From: Inquilinus limosus
GTDB taxonomy: Bacteria > Pseudomonadota > Alphaproteobacteria > DSM-16000 > Inquilinaceae
Assembly: GCF_002195995.1 (NCBI RefSeq)
Contig: NZ_NHON01000004.1
Span: forward strand, 1,274-65,273
DNA: 64,000 bases
Reading direction: 5' to 3'
In this document: positions 51,297 to 59,967 of the stretch, piece after piece
Position numbering within the stretch: the stretch's first letter is position 1
How the letters are laid out: each line of letters begins with the position of its first letter
Made by a program: the position numbers and the translations under genes
The notes under the pieces: generated by a model
Databases searched by the model: none
Seen by the model: the letters and a program-made list of their open reading frames with translations, nothing else
Told to the model about the DNA's origin: nothing

Positions 51297-52757
51297 TCAG
51301 TCGACGACTGCCTCGGCCTCGATCTCGACCTCGTAATCGCCGACCAGGGCGCCGGCCTGCACCAGGGTGTTGGCCGGCTTGACCGCGCCGAACACCCGGC
51401 CATGGGCGCGCGACACCGGCTCCCACATCGCCGCGTCGCGCAGATAGATGCGGGTGCGCACCACATCCTCAATCGACCCGCCGAGCGCGGAGATCGAGGC
51501 GGCGATCTTGTCGAGGATGTAGGTGGCCTGGGCCCCTGGGTCGCCCGGCGCGACGCAGCGGCTGCCGCCATGGGTGGCGGTGGTGCCGGAGATTCGGATC
51601 GTGTCCTTCACCCGCACGGCGCGGCTGTATCCCGCGATCGGCTCCCACACGCTGCCGGAGGAGACGCGCAGACGGTCCGGCCGGCCGGGCACCGGCTCCG
51701 CCGCGAAGATCGACGGCAGCGCGTCGAGATGGTGGCTGAGATCGCCCGAGGCGGTGAGATAGGGCGGCCGCCGGTACTCGTCGCCGCAATCGCCCGGGAT
51801 CGGCGTGGCCGCGGCGAAGGCGTCCTCGAGATGCGCCCGGTCCTCTGCATCGAGGGCGAAGACGAAGGCGGCGAGGTTGTCGGCGCGATGCTCGCTCTCG
51901 CCCAGCCGGGCGCCGATGATCGCGGCCGCCACCGCCTCATGCTCCAGCACCCAGCGCGTGGCGACGTTGGAGAGGGAGACGTGGTGCTTGCGGGCGATAT
52001 CAGCCGCCGCCCGCAGGATGCCCTGGAACACCGCCCAGCCGCCCGCCGCGTCGATGAAGCGCTTGTACTTCGACCGGCTCCAATCCGGTATCGAAGCGGG
52101 CTCCGGCTTGCCGAGCCACTTGTCGGAAAGGAAGCCGCCGCACAGCGTGCCATAGGCCAGCAGCTTAACGCCCTTGGCCCGGCACAGATCGGACAGCGCG
52201 CCGGCGGCGCGGCGGTCGACCAGGGAGAAGGAGACCTGGTTGGTCAGCACCGGCACGCCGTCGGCCAAGGCCACCGCCAGATGCGCGGCGTCGAAATTGG
52301 TGACGCCGATGGCCCCGATCAGCCCCTCGTCCCGCAGTCGCGCCATCTCGTGCAGCGCGTCGAGCCAGGCCGGATGCTCGAAGCTCCACCAGTGGAACTG
52401 CAGCAGGTCGACCCGGTCGACGCCGAGCCGGCCCAGCCGCTCCTGCACGCCGCGGCGGACCACGTCGGCGGTCATCGGCCCCGGCTCCGGGCACCATTTG
52501 GTGAAGGCCAGTGGCCGCGGCGCCGCCCGGTGTCGGGCCAGCAGGCGGCCGGCGATCAGCTCGGCACTGCCGTAATGGTCGGCCATGTCGAAGGTGTCGA
52601 AGCCGGCCTGGGCATAGGCGTCGAGGGCATCGGCGCCGCGCTCGGGGTCGAGCGTGACGCCGCCCTTCTCCAGGTCGGCCACCTGCCACAGCCCGCAGAC
52701 CAGCCGGCTGATCCAGAGGCCGGGGCCGAGATCGACGCGCTCAGGGGTTGCCGGCAC
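51297..52757 (-). CDS. aldo/keto reductase fused to a RidA-like domain
   Basis: From GTG 52757 the protein has 486 residues. Residues 1-340 are an aldo/keto reductase with the tetrad D57, Y62, K87 (FTKWCPEP) and H122 (LLQFHWWSFEHPAW). After a linker (about residues 340-375), the last 120 or so residues form a RidA/YjgF domain (PIAGYSRAVRVKDTIRISGTTATH, ATYILDKIAASISALGGSIEDVVRTRIYL, KPANTLVQAGALVGDYEVEIEAEAVV), including the arginine and glutamate typical of imine deaminases. GTG is chosen because AGGAG stands seven bases upstream; it overlaps the livM stop by 17 bases. It is last in the LIV operon. A free aldo/keto reductase of the same type lies at 57416. Confidence 0.9.
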   Translation of the reverse strand: MPATPERVDLGPGLWISRLVCGLWQVADLEKGGVTLDPERGADALDAYAQAGFDTFDMADHYGSAELIAGRLLARHRAAPRPLAFTKWCPEPGPMTADVVRRGVQERLGRLGVDRVDLLQFHWWSFEHPAWLDALHEMARLRDEGLIGAIGVTNFDAAHLAVALADGVPVLTNQVSFSLVDRRAAGALSDLCRAKGVKLLAYGTLCGGFLSDKWLGKPEPASIPDWSRSKYKRFIDAAGGWAVFQGILRAAADIARKHHVSLSNVATRWVLEHEAVAAAIIGARLGESEHRADNLAAFVFALDAEDRAHLEDAFAAATPIPGDCGDEYRRPPYLTASGDLSHHLDALPSIFAAEPVPGRPDRLRVSSGSVWEPIAGYSRAVRVKDTIRISGTTATHGGSRCVAPGDPGAQATYILDKIAASISALGGSIEDVVRTRIYLRDAAMWEPVSRAHGRVFGAVKPANTLVQAGALVGDYEVEIEAEAVVD

Positions 52758-53736
52758 GGGATTTCTCCTTGTTGGTCCGGCGCGAGAACCGGCCGAGAGG
52801 GCGCGACATCCCGCGGTCCTCGCCCAGGATGCCGCGCGGGCGCAGCAGCAGGACGGCACAGAGCGCGACGCCGATCATGACGATCTGCAGGGCGGCGGCG
52901 CGCGCCTGCTGGTCGGGCGGGAACAGGGCCGAGATGGCGCCGCCCGACGCCGCCCACAGGCCCCAGACGAAGACCGCGCCCAGGATGGCGCCGAGATTGC
53001 TGCCCGAGCCGCCGACGATCAGCATCGCCCAGACCTGGAAGGTCAGCCGCGGCAGGTAGTTGTCGGGCGCGATGAAGCCGATGAAATGCGCCTGCACCGC
53101 GCCGGCCAAGCCCATGATGCCGCCGCCGATGGCGAAGGCCTGCAGCCGGAACGACACCGCGTTCTTGCCCAGCGCCCGCGCCGCCGTCTCGTCCTCGCGG
53201 ATCGCCCGCAGCACCCGGCCCCAGGGGCTGCGCACCAGCCGCTGCAGCGCCCAGTACAGCACCAGCACGACCGCCGCGACCACGGCGAAATTGGCCAGGC
53301 CGAACAGCAGCGGGTCGTCGGCCAGGCCGGCGAAGGGCCGCGGGATGAAGCCGATGCCGAAGGGCCCGCCGGTGACCTTGACCATGTTGAGGGCGCAGAG
53401 CTGCACGGCCACGGCGACGCCGAAGGTGGCGATGGCCAGGTAGTCGGCCCGCAGCCGGATGGTCAGCGCACCGATCAGGAACGACACCAGCGCCGTGGCC
53501 AGCGCCCCGCCCAGCCAGCCGACGACGATCGGCAGGCCGAAGCCGCCGAACCGGTCCGCCGCCTCCGGCGTGGTCAGCAGCGCCGAGACATAGGCGCCGA
53601 TGGCGACGAAGCCGGCGACGCCGACATTGAACAGCCCGGTCTGGCCCCATTGCACGTTCAGGCCGAGACACATGATCGCGTAGGTCAGCGCCATGGTCAG
53701 GAAGAAGCAGCCATAGGCGACCAGCTCGACGCTCAT
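52741..53736 (-). CDS. livM: LIV-type ABC permease LivM (second system)
   Basis: The 331-residue membrane protein starts MSVELVAYGCFFLTMALTYAIMCLGLNVQWGQTGLFNVGVAGFVAIGAYVSALL. It has SPWGRVLRAIREDETAARALGKNAVSFRLQAFAIGGGIMGLAGAVQAHFIGFIAP and RPRGILGE near the end, all LivM features. Its start overlaps the livH stop by four bases. A basic C-terminal tail (SRRTNKEKSRAGNP) overlaps the AKR-RidA start. Confidence 0.93.
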   Translation of the reverse strand: MSVELVAYGCFFLTMALTYAIMCLGLNVQWGQTGLFNVGVAGFVAIGAYVSALLTTPEAADRFGGFGLPIVVGWLGGALATALVSFLIGALTIRLRADYLAIATFGVAVAVQLCALNMVKVTGGPFGIGFIPRPFAGLADDPLLFGLANFAVVAAVVLVLYWALQRLVRSPWGRVLRAIREDETAARALGKNAVSFRLQAFAIGGGIMGLAGAVQAHFIGFIAPDNYLPRLTFQVWAMLIVGGSGSNLGAILGAVFVWGLWAASGGAISALFPPDQQARAAALQIVMIGVALCAVLLLRPRGILGEDRGMSRPLGRFSRRTNKEKSRAGNP

Positions 53737-54644
53737 CCCGCCCTCCCGAACAGGCCCTGGGGGCGCAGCAGCAGCACCAGCACCAGCACGACGAAGGACA
53801 CGGCGGCGCGCCATTCGCCGCCGACCAGCGGCACGGCCACCGCCTCGGCCAGGCCGACGACGAGGCCGGCCAGCATCGCCCCCGGCACGCTGCCGATGCC
53901 GCCGAGGATCGCGGCGGCGAACAGCGGCAGCAGCAGGTCCAGCCCCATCTGCGGCCGGATCTGCACCAGCAGGCCGGCGAAGATCCCGGCCACCGCGGCC
54001 AGCCCCGCCCCCAGCAGCCAGACGATGCGGATGACGCGGCGGACATCGATGCCGACGACGCCGGCTAGCTGCGGGTTCTCGCTGACCGCGCGCATCGCCC
54101 GGCCGGTCGCGGTCCGGGTCAGCAGCAGATGCACCGCAAGGACCAGGACCAGGGCGACGCCGAGGGTCAGCAGCTGGTCGGGCGTGGCCCGCAGGCCGCC
54201 GCCCAGCTTCACGGCGATCTGCAGCGCCTTGGTGTAGTAGGCCGGCTTGGAGGTGAAGATGAACTCCAGCAGGCTGCGCAGCGTCAGCGCCGCGCCGAAG
54301 CTGGCCATCACCAGGATGATGATGCTGCTGCGCTTGTCGCGCAGGCGGCCGAACAGCAGCGCGTCGACCAGCAGAGCCAGCCCGCCGGTAAAGGCCACCG
54401 CGATCAGCACCGCGAGCGGCAACGCCCAGCCGAAGGAGAACGGGCCGATCGGGGTCAGCAGGCCGCCGGAGACGTTGCCCAGCGCCCCGGCCGCGGCCAG
54501 GGCGGCATAGGCGCCCCAGGACAGGAATTCGCCATGGGCGAAATTGGCGAAGCGCAGGATCGAATAGGTCAGGGTCACGCCGATGGCGCCGAGGCCGATC
54601 ATCGCCCCGGTGATCAGCCCGTCCATGATCACCTGCGGGGTCAT
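53733..54644 (-). CDS. livH: LIV-type ABC permease LivH (second system)
   Basis: The 303-residue membrane protein starts MTPQVIMDGLITGAMIGLGAIGVTLTYSILRFANFAHGEFLSWGAYAALAAAGALG. It has the loop TRTATGRAMRAVSENPQLAGVVGIDVRRVIRIVWLLGAGLAAVAGIFAGLLVQIRP and ends LLLRPQGLFGRAG, typical of LivH. It is coupled to livF upstream and livM downstream by ATGA overlaps. Confidence 0.93.
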   Translation of the reverse strand: MTPQVIMDGLITGAMIGLGAIGVTLTYSILRFANFAHGEFLSWGAYAALAAAGALGNVSGGLLTPIGPFSFGWALPLAVLIAVAFTGGLALLVDALLFGRLRDKRSSIIILVMASFGAALTLRSLLEFIFTSKPAYYTKALQIAVKLGGGLRATPDQLLTLGVALVLVLAVHLLLTRTATGRAMRAVSENPQLAGVVGIDVRRVIRIVWLLGAGLAAVAGIFAGLLVQIRPQMGLDLLLPLFAAAILGGIGSVPGAMLAGLVVGLAEAVAVPLVGGEWRAAVSFVVLVLVLLLRPQGLFGRAG

Positions 54645-55381
54645 GGCGCGGCCTCGGCACGGCGGGCGCCGAGATAGAGCTCGGCGACGATCGGGTCGTC
54701 CGCCAACCCCGCCGCCGGCCCCTCGTGGCGCACTTGCCCTTCGACCAGGATCACGGCGCGGTCGGCGATGGCCAGGGCCGCCTTCACATTCTGCTCCACC
54801 AGCACGATGGTGACGCCGGCCCGGTTGATCGCCTTCAGCCGGGCGAACACCTCGGCCACGATCTTCGGCGACAGGCCGGCCGAGGGCTCGTCCAGGATCA
54901 GCACCGACGGCTCGACGATCAGGGCGCGGGCCACCGCCAGCATCTGGCGCTGCCCGCCCGACAGCTGCCCGGCCCGCAGCGACGGCCGCGCCGCCAGGTC
55001 GGGGAAGGTGTCGTAGAGCGCGGCGATGCGCCCGGCCCGCCGGTCCTTCGGCAGGATGTCGGCCGCGGCGCGCAGGTTGTCGTGGATCGACAGCGTGGCG
55101 AAGATGTTCTCGGTCTGCGGCACGAAGGCCAGGCCGTGGCGGATCTTCTCATGCGCCGGCACGGCGGTGATGTCGGCGGCGCCCAGCGCCATGGTGCCGG
55201 AATGGACCGGCACCAGACCGGCGATGGCCTTGACGAAGGTCGACTTGCCGGCGCCGTTCGGCCCCAGCAGCACCACCAGTTCCCCCTGCCCCGCCCGGAA
55301 GTCGACGCCGCGCACGATCGGCAGGTCGGGCTCGTAGCCGGCGACGAGGCCGCGGGTCGAGAGGGCCGCCTGCCCGGTCAT
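54641..55381 (-). CDS. livF: LIV-type ABC ATPase LivF (second system)
   Basis: The 246-residue ATPase has Walker A GPNGAGKST, the region AFVPQTENIFATLSIHDNLRAAADILP, signature LSGGQRQMLAVARALI, Walker B VLILDEPSAGLSP and IVLVEQNVKAALAIADRAVILVEGQV, matching LivF. The start at 55381 overlaps the livG stop by four bases. In this operon the order is livG-livF-livH-livM-AKR-RidA, different from the first LIV operon. Confidence 0.94.
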   Translation of the reverse strand: MTGQAALSTRGLVAGYEPDLPIVRGVDFRAGQGELVVLLGPNGAGKSTFVKAIAGLVPVHSGTMALGAADITAVPAHEKIRHGLAFVPQTENIFATLSIHDNLRAAADILPKDRRAGRIAALYDTFPDLAARPSLRAGQLSGGQRQMLAVARALIVEPSVLILDEPSAGLSPKIVAEVFARLKAINRAGVTIVLVEQNVKAALAIADRAVILVEGQVRHEGPAAGLADDPIVAELYLGARRAEAAP

Positions 55382-56187
55382 GCCGCCGCCCCGCCGAGAT
55401 AGGCGTCGACCACCGCCGGGTGGCGCGCCACCTCGGCCGGCGCGCCTTCGGTCAGGAACCGGCCCGAGGCCATGACCACGACCCGGCCGCACAGCCGCGC
55501 CACCATCTCCATATTGTGCTCGATCAGCAGGATCGAGCGGCCCTGGCGGTTCAGCTCGAGAATCCGGTCGATGATCAGCTCCAGCAGCGTCGGATTGACG
55601 CCGGCCGCCGGCTCGTCCAGCAGGATCGCCTGCGGGTCGGCCATCAGCACCCGCGCCAGCTCCAGGAGCTTGCGCTGGCCGCCGGACAGCACGCGCGCCG
55701 GCTCATGCTCCAGATGCGACAGGGTGACGAAATCCAGCAGCGCCCGCGCCTTCGTCGTCGCCGCCCGCTCCTCCGCCGCCACCCGGCCGGGGCGCAGGAA
55801 GTTCGGCCACAGCTTTTCGCCCGACTGGCGCTGGCCGCCGGCCAGCACATTCTCCAACACCGTCATCTCGGCGAAGGGGCGCGGGATCTGGAAGGTGCGG
55901 GCCACGCCATGGGCGATGCGCCGCTCCGGCCCGCTTCGCGACAGCTCGCGCCCGGCGACGCGGATCGATCCGGCGCCAGGCGCCAGGCTGCCGGCCAGCA
56001 GGTTGAACACGGTGGTCTTGCCGGCGCCGTTGGGGCCGATCAGCCCCAGCATCTCGCCGGGACGGAGCGCGATCGACATGCCGTCCACCGCGCGTAGCCC
56101 GCCGAATTGCTTGACCAGGTCGCGCCCCTCGATCACCGGCGCGGCCGCGGCGGCGGGATCCTTCGGGGCATGTGCGGCTGGCTGCAT
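55378..56187 (-). CDS. livG: LIV-type ABC ATPase LivG (second system)
   Basis: From ATG 56187 the protein has 269 residues. It has Walker A GPNGAGKTT, HGVARTFQIPRPFAEMTVLENVLAGG, signature LSGGQRKLLELARVLMA, Walker B AILLDEPAAGVNP and LLIEHNMEMVARLCGRVVVMASGRFLTEG, the LivG pattern. An alanine-rich lead of about 17 residues precedes the domain. It is the first gene of the minus-strand LIV operon and is divergent from the GntR regulator; TTTGATC repeats lie in the shared promoter region. Confidence 0.94.
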   Translation of the reverse strand: MQPAAHAPKDPAAAAAPVIEGRDLVKQFGGLRAVDGMSIALRPGEMLGLIGPNGAGKTTVFNLLAGSLAPGAGSIRVAGRELSRSGPERRIAHGVARTFQIPRPFAEMTVLENVLAGGQRQSGEKLWPNFLRPGRVAAEERAATTKARALLDFVTLSHLEHEPARVLSGGQRKLLELARVLMADPQAILLDEPAAGVNPTLLELIIDRILELNRQGRSILLIEHNMEMVARLCGRVVVMASGRFLTEGAPAEVARHPAVVDAYLGGAAA

Positions 56188-56202
56188 CCGCCTCGGACCA
56201 AT

Positions 56203-56226
56203 TTTGATCGGTGATGTTTGATCAAA
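56203..56226. promoter_or_regulatory. TTTGATC repeats in the LivG/GntR divergent promoter
   Basis: TTTGATC occurs at 56203-56209 and 56217-56223, 14 bases apart, and the second is part of the palindrome TTTGATCAAA (56217-56226). The site lies 16-39 bases before livG on one side and about 120 before the GntR gene on the other, suited to a GntR-family dimer. Confidence 0.5.
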
Positions 56227-56345
56227 GTTTACAGCCGGCAGGATGGCAAGTAGAAAATTGGAGCAGCCAGCAACGGCCAACAGCCTGGGGGGCGCATGCC
56301 CGGACGGGAGAAACGATCCGCAGGGACCAGCATGGACTCGGCCGG

Positions 56346-57062
56346 ATGAGCCGCCGCGGCGCCCTGTCGCCGGTCGGGCGCGAGACCCTGCATGACCGGG
56401 TCTATGCCGAGCTGCGCCGGTCGCTGATCCACGGCATGTTCGATGCCGGCGAGGTGCTGCGCATCGTCGAGCTGGCGGAGACGCTGCGCACCAGCACCAT
56501 GCCGGTGCGCGAGGCGCTGGGCCGGCTGGTGTCCGAGCAGGCGCTGGAGGCGCTGCCCAGCCGCTCCGTCCGGGTGCCGCTGATCACCCGCGAAAGGCTG
56601 GACGACCTGGCCCGCGCCCGCTGCCTGATCGAGGGCCAGGTGACGGCGCTGGCCCTGCCCAACCTCTCGCCGGAGGATTTCGTCCGCCTGCGCGCGCTGA
56701 CCGTGGCCTGCGAGGAGGCGTTCCGCAGCGACGAGCCGGACAAGGCGCACCGGACGTCGGAGCTGAACCACGACTTCCACTTCGCCGTATACCGCGCCGC
56801 CGGATCGGCCGTGCTGATCCCGATCGTCGAGAGCCTGTGGCTGCAATCCGGCCCCTATGTCCGCGCGGCAGCGCAGATCCATGACGAGCAGCGCGACATC
56901 CCGGCCACGCACTATCACTGGGAGCTGATCGAGGCGCTGGAGCGCGGTGACGCCGACGGCGCGACCAATGCCCTGACCAGCGACATCACCCGCTCCTTCC
57001 GCCTGATCCGCGGGCGCCTCGACGCCGAGGATGCCGAGCAGAGGACCGAAGCCCATGGCTGA
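56346..57062 (+). CDS. GntR-family (FCD) regulator of the LIV/AKR locus
   Basis: From ATG 56346 the product has 238 residues. It has a GntR winged helix (TLHDRVYAELRRSLIHGMFDAGEVLRIVELAETLRTSTMPVREALGRLVSEQALEALPSRSVRVPLI) and an FCD domain (ARCLIEGQVTALALPNLS, LNHDFHFAVYRAAGSAVLIPIVESLWLQSGPYVR). The open frame continues upstream across the operator region but does not match the family there. Its end overlaps the TIGR04076 gene by eight bases, and it stands divergent from the LIV operon, so it likely controls both arms of the locus. Confidence 0.92.
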   Translation: MSRRGALSPVGRETLHDRVYAELRRSLIHGMFDAGEVLRIVELAETLRTSTMPVREALGRLVSEQALEALPSRSVRVPLITRERLDDLARARCLIEGQVTALALPNLSPEDFVRLRALTVACEEAFRSDEPDKAHRTSELNHDFHFAVYRAAGSAVLIPIVESLWLQSGPYVRAAAQIHDEQRDIPATHYHWELIEALERGDADGATNALTSDITRSFRLIRGRLDAEDAEQRTEAHG

Positions 57063-57411
57063 CACGCACGACGACAGCTTCGAGCTCTATGATCTCCGGG
57101 TCGAGGTGGTGGCGCCCGAGGGCGGGCCGATCTATTGCGGCGCCAGGGTCGGCGACCATTTCGAGCTGCGCGGCGAGATGCTGCATCTGCCGCCGGGCCA
57201 GGGCTTCTCGATCTACTCGCTGGCGGCGCTGCTGCCGCTGCTGCCGGCCAAGCAGCGCCCGACCCATGCCCATGACTGGATGACGACGGATGCCGAGGTC
57301 GCCTGCCCAGACCCGAACTGCTCGTCGCGCTTCCGCATCACCCGGACCGGCAAGCGCCGGTTCAGCCACGCGGCCACCACGGCCGTGCCCCTTCCCCACG
57401 ACCGAGGCTGA
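57055..57411 (+). CDS. TIGR04076 family protein
   Basis: This 118-residue protein matches the TIGR04076 family: DSFELYDLRVEVVAPEGGPIYCGARVGDHFELRGEMLHLPPGQGFSIYSLAALLPLLPAKQR, followed by ACPDPNCSSRFRITRTGKRRFSH with a CPDPNC motif. The function of the family is not established; the paired cysteines suggest metal binding or redox chemistry. GAGGA precedes the start, and the gene is coupled to the GntR regulator and stands five bases before the aldo/keto reductase gene. Its repeated neighbourhood with an aldo/keto reductase suggests that the two act together. Confidence 0.88.
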   Translation: MADTHDDSFELYDLRVEVVAPEGGPIYCGARVGDHFELRGEMLHLPPGQGFSIYSLAALLPLLPAKQRPTHAHDWMTTDAEVACPDPNCSSRFRITRTGKRRFSHAATTAVPLPHDRG

Positions 57412-57415
57412 GACC

Positions 57416-58465
57416 ATGCAGAGGATACGGCTGGCCCCGGACTACGAGATCTCCCGCGTCATCCGCGGCGGCTGGCAGATGTCGAGCGGCCACAGCGACG
57501 CGCGCAGCGGCGACCCGGTGGCCGACATGACCGCCTTCGCCGATGCCGGCATCACCACCTTCGACTGCGCCGACATCTACACCGGCGTCGAGGAGATGAT
57601 CGGCCGCTTCCGCCGGCACTATCGCGACCTGCGCGGGTCGGAGGCGCTGGGCCGGATCAAGGTGCACACCAAATACGTGCCCGACCTCGACATCCTGCCG
57701 CGGATCCAGAAGGCCGATGTCGAGCGCGTGATCGACCAGTCGCTGCGGCGGCTGGGGCTGGAGCGGCTGGACCTGGTGCAGTTCCACTGGTGGGACTATG
57801 CCGCTCCGCGCTGGCGCGAGGCCGCGCTGTGGCTGGAGGAACTGCGCCGCGCCGGCAAGATCCACAAGGTCAGCGGCACCAATTTCGACACCGACCACAT
57901 GCTGGAGATCGTGCAGGCCGGCGTGCCCTTGACCACGATGCAGGTGCAGTACTCGCTGCTCGACCGCCGGCCGGAACGGCGGATGGCGAAGGCCGCGGCC
58001 GAGCGTGGCGTCGCCTTCCTGTGCTACGGCACCGTTGCCGGCGGCTTCCTGGGCGACCGCTGGCTGGGCGTGGCGGAGCCGGCAGAGCCGTTGGAGAACC
58101 GGTCGCTGGTCAAGTACAAGCTGATCATCGACGACCTCGGCGGCTGGGACCTGTTCCAGGCCCTGCTGCGGGCGCTGCGCCAGGTCGCCGACCGGCATGG
58201 CAGCGACATCGCCACCGTGGCCAGCGCCGCGATGCTCGACCGGCCGGGCGTGGCGGCGGTGATCGTCGGCGCCCGCAACCGCGACCACCTGGCCGCCAAC
58301 CTCGCCATCTCGGACATCGCCCTGACCAAGGCCGACCACGCCCAGATCGCCGGGGCGCTGGCCGGGGCGCGGGATCTCGAGGGCGATGTCTACACGCTGG
58401 AGCGCGACCGCCACGGCCGCCATGGCACGATCATGAAATACAACCTGAACAAGGGCACCGCCTGA
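57416..58465 (+). CDS. aldo/keto reductase
   Basis: The 349-residue protein has the AKR catalytic tetrad in FDCADIYTGVEEMIG (D50, Y55), VHTKYVPD (K86) and LVQFHWWDYAAPRW (H124), and QVQYSLLDRRPERRMAKAAAERGVAFLCYGTVAGGFLGDRWLG further on. It is clearly a paralogue of the AKR half of the fusion protein at 51297-52757, sharing the FHWW context and the SLVKYKLIIDDLGGWDLFQ-like region. It sits between the TIGR04076 gene and a LIV-type binding-protein gene, so it should reduce or oxidise the imported compound with NADP(H). Confidence 0.93.
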   Translation: MQRIRLAPDYEISRVIRGGWQMSSGHSDARSGDPVADMTAFADAGITTFDCADIYTGVEEMIGRFRRHYRDLRGSEALGRIKVHTKYVPDLDILPRIQKADVERVIDQSLRRLGLERLDLVQFHWWDYAAPRWREAALWLEELRRAGKIHKVSGTNFDTDHMLEIVQAGVPLTTMQVQYSLLDRRPERRMAKAAAERGVAFLCYGTVAGGFLGDRWLGVAEPAEPLENRSLVKYKLIIDDLGGWDLFQALLRALRQVADRHGSDIATVASAAMLDRPGVAAVIVGARNRDHLAANLAISDIALTKADHAQIAGALAGARDLEGDVYTLERDRHGRHGTIMKYNLNKGTA

Positions 58466-58521
58466 TCGTCATCAAGCAACGGTCGGCACACCGCCGGCCC
58501 AACCAAACAGGGAGCACAGCA

Positions 58522-59781
58522 ATGAAACGGATCCTTCTGACCACCGCCCTGGTGGCGGCCGTCGCCGCGCCGGCCCTGCCCGCCGCCGCCTGCGACATCA
58601 CCGTCGGCCTGGTGATGGAGCTGACCGGCCCGGCCGGCGCCTATGGCCAGGCCGGCGCCAAGGCGGTCGAGATGGCGTTCCGCGACGTCAACGAGGCGGG
58701 CGGCGCCGCCGGCTGCACCCTCGTCACCGACACCCGCGACAGCCAGAGCCAGGGCACCGTCGCGGTCGACCAGGCGACGCAGCTGGTCAACATCAAGAAG
58801 GTGCCGGTGGTGATCGGCGGCATCATCTCCTCGGTCACCATCCCGATCCTGACCTCGGTGACCGCGCCGGCCGGGGTGGTGCAGGTGTCGCCCGCCGCCT
58901 CCTCCCCGACGCTGACCCAGCTCGGCAAGCAGGGCAAGACCAACGGCGTGTTCTTCCGCACCATCACCTCCGACGCGCTGCAGGGCACGGCGGCGGCGAA
59001 ATACGCGATCGACCAGGGGCTGAAGAAGATCGCCATCATCCATGTGAACAATGATTTCGGCGTCAACATCGTCCGCGAATTCTCGGCCGCCTATGCCAAG
59101 CTGGGCGGCACCATCACCTCGACCACGCCCTATAACGAGCAGCAGTCGAGCTATTCGGCCGAGGCCAGCGCGGCGATGGCGGGCGAGCCGGAAGCGCTGT
59201 ACCTCGTCAGCACCCCGGTCGACGGCGCCACCATCGCCCGCGCCTGGATCTCCGGCGGCGGCGCGCAGAAGCTGCTGCTGAATGACGGCATGAACTCCGC
59301 CGACTTCATCGACAGCGTCGGCGCGCAGTATCTGAACGATGCCTACGGCACCTCCTCCGGCACCACCAAGACCGACTCGACCGACTATTTCTACAGCGCC
59401 TACGAGGCGTTCTCCGGCGGCATCAAGCCGGATGCGCCGGCGGCCGACCGCTCCTACGACGCCGGCGCCATCGTCGCCCTGGCGATCGCCAAGGCCGGCA
59501 AGGCCGATGCCGCCGCGATCAAGGCCGCCATCCCGCAGGTGGTGGCGGAGGGCGGCATGCCGATCCATGCCGGCAAGGCGGAGTTCGCCAAGGCGCTGCA
59601 ATTGATCAAGGACGGCAAGCCGATCAAGTACGAAGGCGTGATCGGCCCGGTGAGCTTCGACCAGTATGGCGACATCACCGGACCGTTCCGGCTGTGGCGG
59701 ATCCAGGACGGCAAGGTCACCACGGTCGGCGAGATGAGCGCCGCCGAGGTCGACCAGACCCGGGCCGCGCTGGCGAAGTAG
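58522..59781 (+). CDS. periplasmic binding protein of the second LIV importer
   Basis: The 419-residue protein has a Sec signal peptide (MKRILLTTALVAAVAAPALPAAA) followed by CDITVGLVMELTGPAGAYGQAGAKAVEMAFRDVNEAGG, the type I LIV-binding fold. VPVVIGGIISSVTIPILTSVTAPAGVVQVSPAASSPTL contributes the ligand cleft, and KKIAIIHVNNDFGVNIVREFSAAYAKLGG the second lobe. The cysteine directly after AAA is not in a clear lipobox. It is divergent in strand from the livGFHM genes but in the same locus and is their evident partner. Ligand unknown. Confidence 0.93.
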   Translation: MKRILLTTALVAAVAAPALPAAACDITVGLVMELTGPAGAYGQAGAKAVEMAFRDVNEAGGAAGCTLVTDTRDSQSQGTVAVDQATQLVNIKKVPVVIGGIISSVTIPILTSVTAPAGVVQVSPAASSPTLTQLGKQGKTNGVFFRTITSDALQGTAAAKYAIDQGLKKIAIIHVNNDFGVNIVREFSAAYAKLGGTITSTTPYNEQQSSYSAEASAAMAGEPEALYLVSTPVDGATIARAWISGGGAQKLLLNDGMNSADFIDSVGAQYLNDAYGTSSGTTKTDSTDYFYSAYEAFSGGIKPDAPAADRSYDAGAIVALAIAKAGKADAAAIKAAIPQVVAEGGMPIHAGKAEFAKALQLIKDGKPIKYEGVIGPVSFDQYGDITGPFRLWRIQDGKVTTVGEMSAAEVDQTRAALAK

Positions 59782-59821
59782 GGACTTCCGACAGGCGCGA
59801 GAGAGTCCTCGTCCCCATTTC

Positions 59822-59912
59822 TGTCATTGCCGGGCTTGACCCGGCAATCCAGGGGCCACCAAGAGCTGTTCTTGAAAGCCCCTGGATCCTCGGGTCAAGC
59901 CCGAGGATGACA
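59822..59912. repeat. palindromic intergenic repeat, GTCATTGCCGGGCTTGACC type
   Basis: TGTCATTGCCGGGCTTGACC at the left is mirrored by GGTCAAGCCCGAGGATGACA at the right, with AATCCAGGGGC and GCCCCTGGATC arms inside. It lies between the convergent binding-protein and enolase-superfamily genes and may act as a two-way terminator. Confidence 0.8.
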
Positions 59913-59967
59913 ATGAAATAGAGCGAGGGCTTAAGCTAAGCCCGCCCTGATTGCCCTGGCCCTGCCC

